Assembly: GCA_002404895.1 (NCBI GenBank)
Contig: DHKO01000046.1
Coordinates: forward strand, 1-64,000
Source: Treponema sp. UBA4692
Lineage (GTDB): Bacteria; Spirochaetota; Spirochaetia; Treponematales; Treponemataceae
Length of the DNA: 64,000 nucleotides
Direction of reading: 5' to 3'
Each line of letters begins with the position of its first letter. Positions within the stretch are counted from its first letter, which is position 1. The position numbers and the translations under genes are program-made. The notes beneath the pieces were generated by a model. That model saw only the letters and a program-made list of their open reading frames with translations, was not told where the DNA came from and did no database searches. Below, one piece after another: positions 59,747-64,000 of the stretch.

Positions 59747-61464
59747 TATTTTGCATCCTTATTTTCAGCTGAATTTGAAGACGCTGATTTTGAAGCTCCG
59801 TTTTTCTTTGCCGAATCCAACGCTTTTTTTGCATTTTCCTCGGCTTCGCGCTCCGCGTCTTTTTTTTCAGTCATTTTTTCAACGTCCATTCCAAGAATTT
59901 TCGCGGCTTTTATCGCCATCTGATTCTTGGATTTAGCATTCAAATCGGCTTTTTCCGCAAGTTCTCTCACGGCAGAGTCGCAATTTGAATATCTTCCTTT
60001 CGCGTAAATGTCAAGCCCTGTTCCGATTGTCGAAACGTCCTTATTTTGAATGTAAAGCAGGCACACGTCTGAAAAAGCGGAATTGTCGTATTTTGCCATG
60101 AGCTTTCCAAGCGCGTATCGAAGCTGCTTTCTTCTATCGTCTTTTACAGTCTCGGCGGCAAGAGACGCAATCTGCTTTGCACCTTTTTGGTTCTCATTGA
60201 GCAACGCAGTCGCAATTTCAAGTTTTGTGTTGTCGCCTGTCTTTTTGTTTTCAAGCTCGCTAAAAAGATATTCGTCGCCTTTTCCAGTTCCAAGAGAAGC
60301 GAGAGCTGAATAGCAGGATTTTTTGACAGACGGCTCCCTGTCGTTTTTTGCGCGGTAAATCAGATATTCGTCCGCAGAAGCGATTTTCAGCTTTTTCACA
60401 GCGTCAATCGCGGCATTTCTTACTTTCAAGTGGCTGTCTTTCACGCCCTGGACTATCGTCTTTTTTGATTCCGAATCGCTGAAATTTGAAAGAGCCTTTA
60501 TTGCAGACGCGCGAAGATTCGGGTCTTCGCTTTCAAAAAGATTCACGAGAACAGGAACAGCATCGTCTTTTCCCATCTCGCCGATTGCCTCCGCGCTGTA
60601 CTGGCGGACAAATGAATTTTCGTCCTCGTCCTCCGCAAGCTCCACAAGCTTGTCATAAGTTTCCGCTGCGTGCAGGCTTCCCAAGGCGCGCACAAGGCTT
60701 TGACGCTGGGCAAGAGACAAATCCTCGTTGTCAATATATTTTGAAAGATAAACAGCCTCGCCCGACCCGCCGACTTTTCCGAGCGTTTCAATCGCGTTCT
60801 GAAAATAGCTTTCGTCGTCGCTTTCAAGCAGCTTTTTCGCCGCCGGAATCGCCTCTTTTGTCTTTACGCTTTGAACATAGGAAAAACACGCGTCAACAAC
60901 AGATTTTTTTTCATCGTAAGGGTCGTCAAGAATCTCAACCGCGAAATCTTCAAGGCAAGGATCTTGAATCGCGCTGAAATAACGCAGGATTTTTTCACGG
61001 AGAACGTTAGATTTCGTCTCCTGAAACAAATCATAAACATCATCTGAAAAACGCACGTCCTTGTCGCGAGTCATTTTGTCCAAAAGCTCGGAGATGTCCT
61101 CTTCAAGGCCGAATTTCAGAATGTTAGGATTTTTCTCGCGGGCCTCGCCGTCCGTGTTGTCCAAATCTTTAACTTTCTTGGAATCAGGTGATTTCGGCCG
61201 TTTTGCCGCCGGAATCACAACCTCGTCAAAACTGCTTTCGCTTTCAGAATCTAGCGATTCCGAATCGAAAGATTTTAAATCTTTCGATTTTGAATCTAGT
61301 GATTTTGAATCTAACGATTCCGAATTCTGATAATTCAAAATCGAATCTGAAACTTTTGAATCTTGAGAATTCAAGCCGGCAGATTCTGATTTTTGATTTT
61401 CCTGAGAAAAAGCGTTAAAAGCAAAAAAAAGAGGAAAAGCAAGAAATATGATTTTTCTTTTCAA
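59746..61464 (-). CDS. exported HEAT-repeat protein
   Basis: A signal peptide covers about residues 1-20 (KRKIIFLAFPLFFAFNAFS). A low-complexity Ser/Asp/Leu/Lys stretch (about 25-75) is followed by HEAT/PBS-lyase-type helical repeats (about 110-480). Repeat examples are AYVDEND-type pairs such as SFVRQYSAEAIGEMGKDDAVPVLVNLF and NLRASAIKALSNF. The end is Lys/Ala/Ser-rich. HEAT arrays bind partners, so a periplasmic scaffold is likely. The start is TTG at 61464: no ATG precedes the signal. A GGAG lies 11 nt upstream. The gene is coupled to the following 109-aa gene. Confidence 0.8.
   Translation of the reverse strand: MKRKIIFLAFPLFFAFNAFSQENQKSESAGLNSQDSKVSDSILNYQNSESLDSKSLDSKSKDLKSFDSESLDSESESSFDEVVIPAAKRPKSPDSKKVKDLDNTDGEAREKNPNILKFGLEEDISELLDKMTRDKDVRFSDDVYDLFQETKSNVLREKILRYFSAIQDPCLEDFAVEILDDPYDEKKSVVDACFSYVQSVKTKEAIPAAKKLLESDDESYFQNAIETLGKVGGSGEAVYLSKYIDNEDLSLAQRQSLVRALGSLHAAETYDKLVELAEDEDENSFVRQYSAEAIGEMGKDDAVPVLVNLFESEDPNLRASAIKALSNFSDSESKKTIVQGVKDSHLKVRNAAIDAVKKLKIASADEYLIYRAKNDREPSVKKSCYSALASLGTGKGDEYLFSELENKKTGDNTKLEIATALLNENQKGAKQIASLAAETVKDDRRKQLRYALGKLMAKYDNSAFSDVCLLYIQNKDVSTIGTGLDIYAKGRYSNCDSAVRELAEKADLNAKSKNQMAIKAAKILGMDVEKMTEKKDAEREAEENAKKALDSAKKNGASKSASSNSAENKDAK
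61255..61330 (-). repeat. Degenerate 15-bp repeats encoding a Ser/Asp-rich linker
   Basis: Variants of an ATTCGAAATC/GATTTTGAATC-like unit recur about five times, encoding SLDSK/SFDSE-type pentapeptides just after the signal peptide. The region also forms many self-complementary pairs. Confidence 0.7.
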
Positions 61465-61711
61465 TTTCGTTTAAACTCCGTTTTGTTTTTTCAGTCCGTA
61501 TTTTAGCCGTTTTTTCAGTTTTATAGAACGTGTTTCCGCTTTTCGACTGCTTTTCTGCGCTAGGCTATGTAGCCCCAGCCGAAGGCTGTTCTGTAGCGAG
61601 GCGCGGGCGAAGCCAAGCTTAGCGGAAGAATGAGCGGACAGCGAAGGGCGGAACAGCCGGTCCGCGAAGCGGGAAGTGCCCAGTTTTTCATTAACATTCA
61701 GTTTCAAGTTT
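61465..61711. other. GC-rich, palindrome-dense intergenic region
   Basis: No gene can be supported in this 247-bp gap. From about 61546 to 61680 the DNA is distinctly more GC-rich than its surroundings. It is packed with small inverted repeats such as AGCC...GGCT, CCGCGAAGCGG and GCGG...CCGC. It may be a dispersed intergenic repeat. Confidence 0.45.
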
Positions 61712-62881
61712 TTAGTTTCCGGAATTTTTTCCGGCATTATTGCCCAAATTCCATCGCCCGGAATGATAGCGTTTCAGAAAATTTGTCCTGTATTCCTCGA
61801 AGCGGTTTTCATTTATTGCCGCCCGGATTTTCTTCATCATATTGTGGAGAAAATAAAGATTGTGGTAGCTTGCAAGCATGCTTCCCAAAATTTCCTGGCT
61901 CTTGAAAAGATGACGGAGATAAGCGCGCGTGTAGTTCCGGCAGACTTTGCAGTTACATTCAGGGTCAACAGGCGAAAAGTCGCGGGCAAAACGCTCCTGC
62001 TTTATCGGAAGATTTCCGTCGTGCGTGAAATAGCTTCCGTTGCGCGCGTTTCTCGTCGGAAGAACGCAGTCGAACATATCGATTCCAGAATGAACAGCGT
62101 CGAGAATGTAGTCCGGCGTTCCGATTCCCATAACGTATTTCGCTTTTTCCTTTGGAAGATGATTCACGGTAAAATCCATCATCGAGGCAAAAATTTCAGG
62201 CGGCTCGCCCACGCTCAAGCCCCCGATTGCAAGAGCCGGAAGGTCAAGCTCAGTGACAAAGTCCGCGCTTCGCTTTCTCAGATCCTCAAAAAAGTTTCCC
62301 TGGACAATCGGAAGAAGAATTCCTTTGTAGCCGCCCTCGCGTTTTTTAAGCCATTCCTCTTTCGCGCGTCTAGCCCAGTTCTCAGTGGTCTTCAGCGCAT
62401 GGAGAGCCTCGCTTTTTTCAACTCCCCAGCCAGTGCAGACATCAAGCTGCATCTGAATGTCGGAATTGAACTGAGATTGAATATCAACGACTTTCTCCGG
62501 CGTGAACATATGGTAGCTTCCGTCGATGTTTGACTGAAATCTTGCTCCCTCGTCCGTGATTTTTCTAAGCTTTGAAAGGCTCCAGACCTGAAATCCGCCG
62601 GAATCCGTAAGAAAATTGCGTTTCCAGTCCGAAAATCCGTGAAGCCCGCCAGCCTGCTCGATAATGTCGCTTCCCGGCCGCAGATAAAGATGGTAAGTGT
62701 TCGCAAGGATAATCTCAAAGCCGATTTCCTCCAAGTCATCTTTTGAAACCGCCTTTACAGTCGCGTTTGTTCCGACCGGCATAAAAACAGGCGTCTGCAC
62801 ATCTCCGTGCGGAAGATGAAGAACTCCGGTCCGCGCTTTTCCGTCAGAGGACTCGTGCTTTATATCAAAAATATTTTCCAT
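61712..62881 (-). CDS. tgt: queuine tRNA-ribosyltransferase
   Basis: Tgt swaps guanine-34 for the queuosine precursor in tRNAs with GUN anticodons. Active-site motifs are TDSGGFQVWSL and FDCVLPTRNARNG, with GGLSVGEP between. The zinc ligands are CNCKVC plus His in SYHNLYFL. The start 62881 has GGAG 7 nt upstream and gives 389 residues, the family norm. Upstream is a 30-bp tandem repeat that carries tiny ORFs. A preQ1 riboswitch was looked for and not recognised. Confidence 0.95.
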   Translation of the reverse strand: MENIFDIKHESSDGKARTGVLHLPHGDVQTPVFMPVGTNATVKAVSKDDLEEIGFEIILANTYHLYLRPGSDIIEQAGGLHGFSDWKRNFLTDSGGFQVWSLSKLRKITDEGARFQSNIDGSYHMFTPEKVVDIQSQFNSDIQMQLDVCTGWGVEKSEALHALKTTENWARRAKEEWLKKREGGYKGILLPIVQGNFFEDLRKRSADFVTELDLPALAIGGLSVGEPPEIFASMMDFTVNHLPKEKAKYVMGIGTPDYILDAVHSGIDMFDCVLPTRNARNGSYFTHDGNLPIKQERFARDFSPVDPECNCKVCRNYTRAYLRHLFKSQEILGSMLASYHNLYFLHNMMKKIRAAINENRFEEYRTNFLKRYHSGRWNLGNNAGKNSGN

Positions 62882-62905
62882 AATTTTCTCCAATTTATTT
62901 TTTTG

Positions 62906-62995
62906 ATTTTCTCATCTGCGAGATTTTTTATCTTAATTTTCTCATCTGCGAGATTTTTTATCTTAATTTTCTCATTTTACAAGATTTTTTCAATT
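62906..62995 (-). repeat. 30-bp tandem repeat upstream of tgt with mini-ORFs
   Basis: Two identical 30-bp units (62906-62935, 62936-62965) and a degenerate third (62966-62995). On the minus strand three ATGAGAAAA starts give MRKLR-stop, MRKLR-stop and MRKSKK-stop, all in one frame. Each full unit also forms a TCTC-N6-GAGA stem. The block fills most of the lptF/G-tgt gap. Confidence 0.85.
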
Positions 62996-63015
62996 AAAGT
63001 CTCTTGCCAAGTTTT

Positions 63016-64000
63016 TCAAGTTCTCGCGTAGCGCATAACGACCGCCGCGATTATTATGAACATAAAAACTGGAAACCAGGCACCGGCGAAAGGCGAAATA
63101 TACTCGAACTTTGCAAGAAGCATTGTAATCATTTGCGTTACATAAAAGAGAACCGAAGCCGAAATGCACGAGGCAAGGCTTATCAGCATTACATTCTTGC
63201 GCGTTTTTCCGCTAAGTCCAATCGACAAAAAAACAACAATAAAAACGATAAAAGGAAACGAGAATTTCTTATAGTAAAGCGAAAGCTGCTCAGACGCTGG
63301 AAGCCCAGCCTTCAAAAGATGCTCGATATAGATTTTCGCGGTTTTTGAGTCAACAGTCTCAACGCTCACAACATTGTTCTGAAATGTTTCGGGAGCTTCC
63401 GTAAGACGCGAGGAGATTTCTGAATCAACGCGCCCTGCCTTTATCGTCTCGCCGTCATCATCGGCTTTATATTGAATCGCATTCAACAGATTCCATTTTT
63501 CGCCGTCCCATCTTGCCGAATCCGCCCGGATTACCGAAGAAAGGCTTTTGTCGCTATTTCTAAGCACAATGTAAACGCCTGTCAGCCGCTTTTCCTCATC
63601 ATTGTAAAATTCCGCCTTATAGACGAGATTTCCGTTCTCGCTCAAAACAACGATTTTGTCATTGTTAAGAGATTTTTCTTTCTGGAGAACCTCCTCCTGC
63701 TCTGCAGTTTTTTTCGCGTAGGTCGGAACAACGACTTTGTCGTCAAAAAAAAACATCGCAAAGCTCAGGAAAAAAGCGAAAAACAAAAGCGGGCAAGTGA
63801 ACTTGAAAAGCGAAATTCCCGAGGCAAAAATCGCGATGAGCTCGTTGTTCGCGTACAAGTCGCTCAAAGTGTAGGAGACAGCGAAGAGAATCGCAATCGG
63901 AGTCGCGTACCAGATTGTCTTGGGAACGTACAAAGCCATTATCCTGAAAACTTTCGCGCCTGAAACTCCGTTCGATATGAAATTCCAAAGATTCATCATC
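63016..64000 (-). CDS. LptF/LptG-family permease, 5' end outside window
   Basis: Membrane component of the YjgP/YjgQ (LptFG) family that lifts lipopolysaccharide from the inner membrane. TM segments at the start (LYVPKTIWYATPIAILFAVSY, LLFFAFFLSFAMFF) flank a jellyroll-type periplasmic part (about 105-225). Three C-terminal TM segments follow (FPFIVFIVVFLSIGLS and two more). The N-terminus is cut by the window end, so LptF cannot be told from LptG. Treponemes studied so far are thought to lack classic lipopolysaccharide, so the substrate is open. Confidence 0.86.
   Translation of the reverse strand, partial: MMNLWNFISNGVSGAKVFRIMALYVPKTIWYATPIAILFAVSYTLSDLYANNELIAIFASGISLFKFTCPLLFFAFFLSFAMFFFDDKVVVPTYAKKTAEQEEVLQKEKSLNNDKIVVLSENGNLVYKAEFYNDEEKRLTGVYIVLRNSDKSLSSVIRADSARWDGEKWNLLNAIQYKADDDGETIKAGRVDSEISSRLTEAPETFQNNVVSVETVDSKTAKIYIEHLLKAGLPASEQLSLYYKKFSFPFIVFIVVFLSIGLSGKTRKNVMLISLASCISASVLFYVTQMITMLLAKFEYISPFAGAWFPVFMFIIIAAVVMRYART

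Noticed and set aside
61676..62533. 285-codon plus-strand open frame over tgt
   Set aside because: It is a shadow of tgt, which has full active-site motifs on the minus strand.
62882..63015. CRISPR-like array or preQ1 riboswitch upstream of tgt
   Set aside because: The 30-bp units are directly adjacent with no spacers, so it is not a CRISPR array. I could not find the C-rich loop and A-rich tail expected for a preQ1 aptamer.

Overview
The window is a chromosomal segment from a spirochaete, most likely a host-associated Treponema. Supporting signs are the paired TIGR03545/TIGR03546-type genes, the tig-clpP-clpX and mcsA-mcsB-clpC clusters, many exported lysine- and serine-rich proteins of no recognised family, and a moderate GC content with A/T-rich intergenic DNA. 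There is no phage, insertion sequence, CRISPR array or rRNA operon. It is mostly a housekeeping region with envelope genes mixed in.

Layout: 1-3.5 kb holds a tRNA 3' end, then trigger factor, ClpP and ClpX. 3.5-6.7 kb (minus) holds an M18 aminopeptidase, tmRNA, RuvC and YebC. 6.8-9.6 kb holds the TIGR03545/03546 pair, divergent from a NeuB-like synthase. 11-13.2 kb holds divergent coaX and hisS. 13.2-17.3 kb (minus) holds a lipoprotein, a Nudix hydrolase, CstA, an unknown protein and a HAD phosphatase. 17.5-26 kb (plus) holds a TRAP-type binding protein, a chemoreceptor, an outer-membrane barrel, NAD synthetase and RlmJ. 26.3-42.3 kb is mainly minus strand: tyrS, clpC-mcsB-mcsA, a LolCDE-type exporter, ftsY, exported proteins and prfB; the exception is a plus-strand DUF218 gene. 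At 42.5-42.9 kb an orphan Cas2-like gene stands divergent from an exported protein. 43.8-50.3 kb (minus) is the phoH-pgpH-ybeY-corC cluster followed by a TPR protein. 50.4-55.1 kb (minus) is an Mla-type lipid transport operon that also carries a lipoprotein and a barrel protein. 55.3-59.3 kb (plus) holds a CapA-like lipoprotein and a DEAH helicase. 59.4-64 kb (minus) holds a HEAT-repeat protein, tgt and a truncated LptF/LptG permease.

Together the genes cover protein quality control (Tig, ClpXP, ClpC-McsAB, tmRNA), translation (HisS, TyrS, PrfB, RlmJ, YbeY, Tgt) and envelope building (Lol, Mla, LptFG, FtsY, barrels).

The clearest unexplained signal is in gene starts. At least nine genes have a good -10 hexamer exactly 6 or 7 nt before the start codon and no usable Shine-Dalgarno site, which predicts leaderless mRNAs. 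One divergent pair, including the orphan cas2-like gene, shares overlapping -35 boxes, and coaX/hisS share one -10 element. Other leads are altered catalytic residues in McsB, an unusual tmRNA tag, and a 30-bp tandem repeat of tiny ORFs ahead of tgt. Function calls come from motif recognition by eye; no database search was run.
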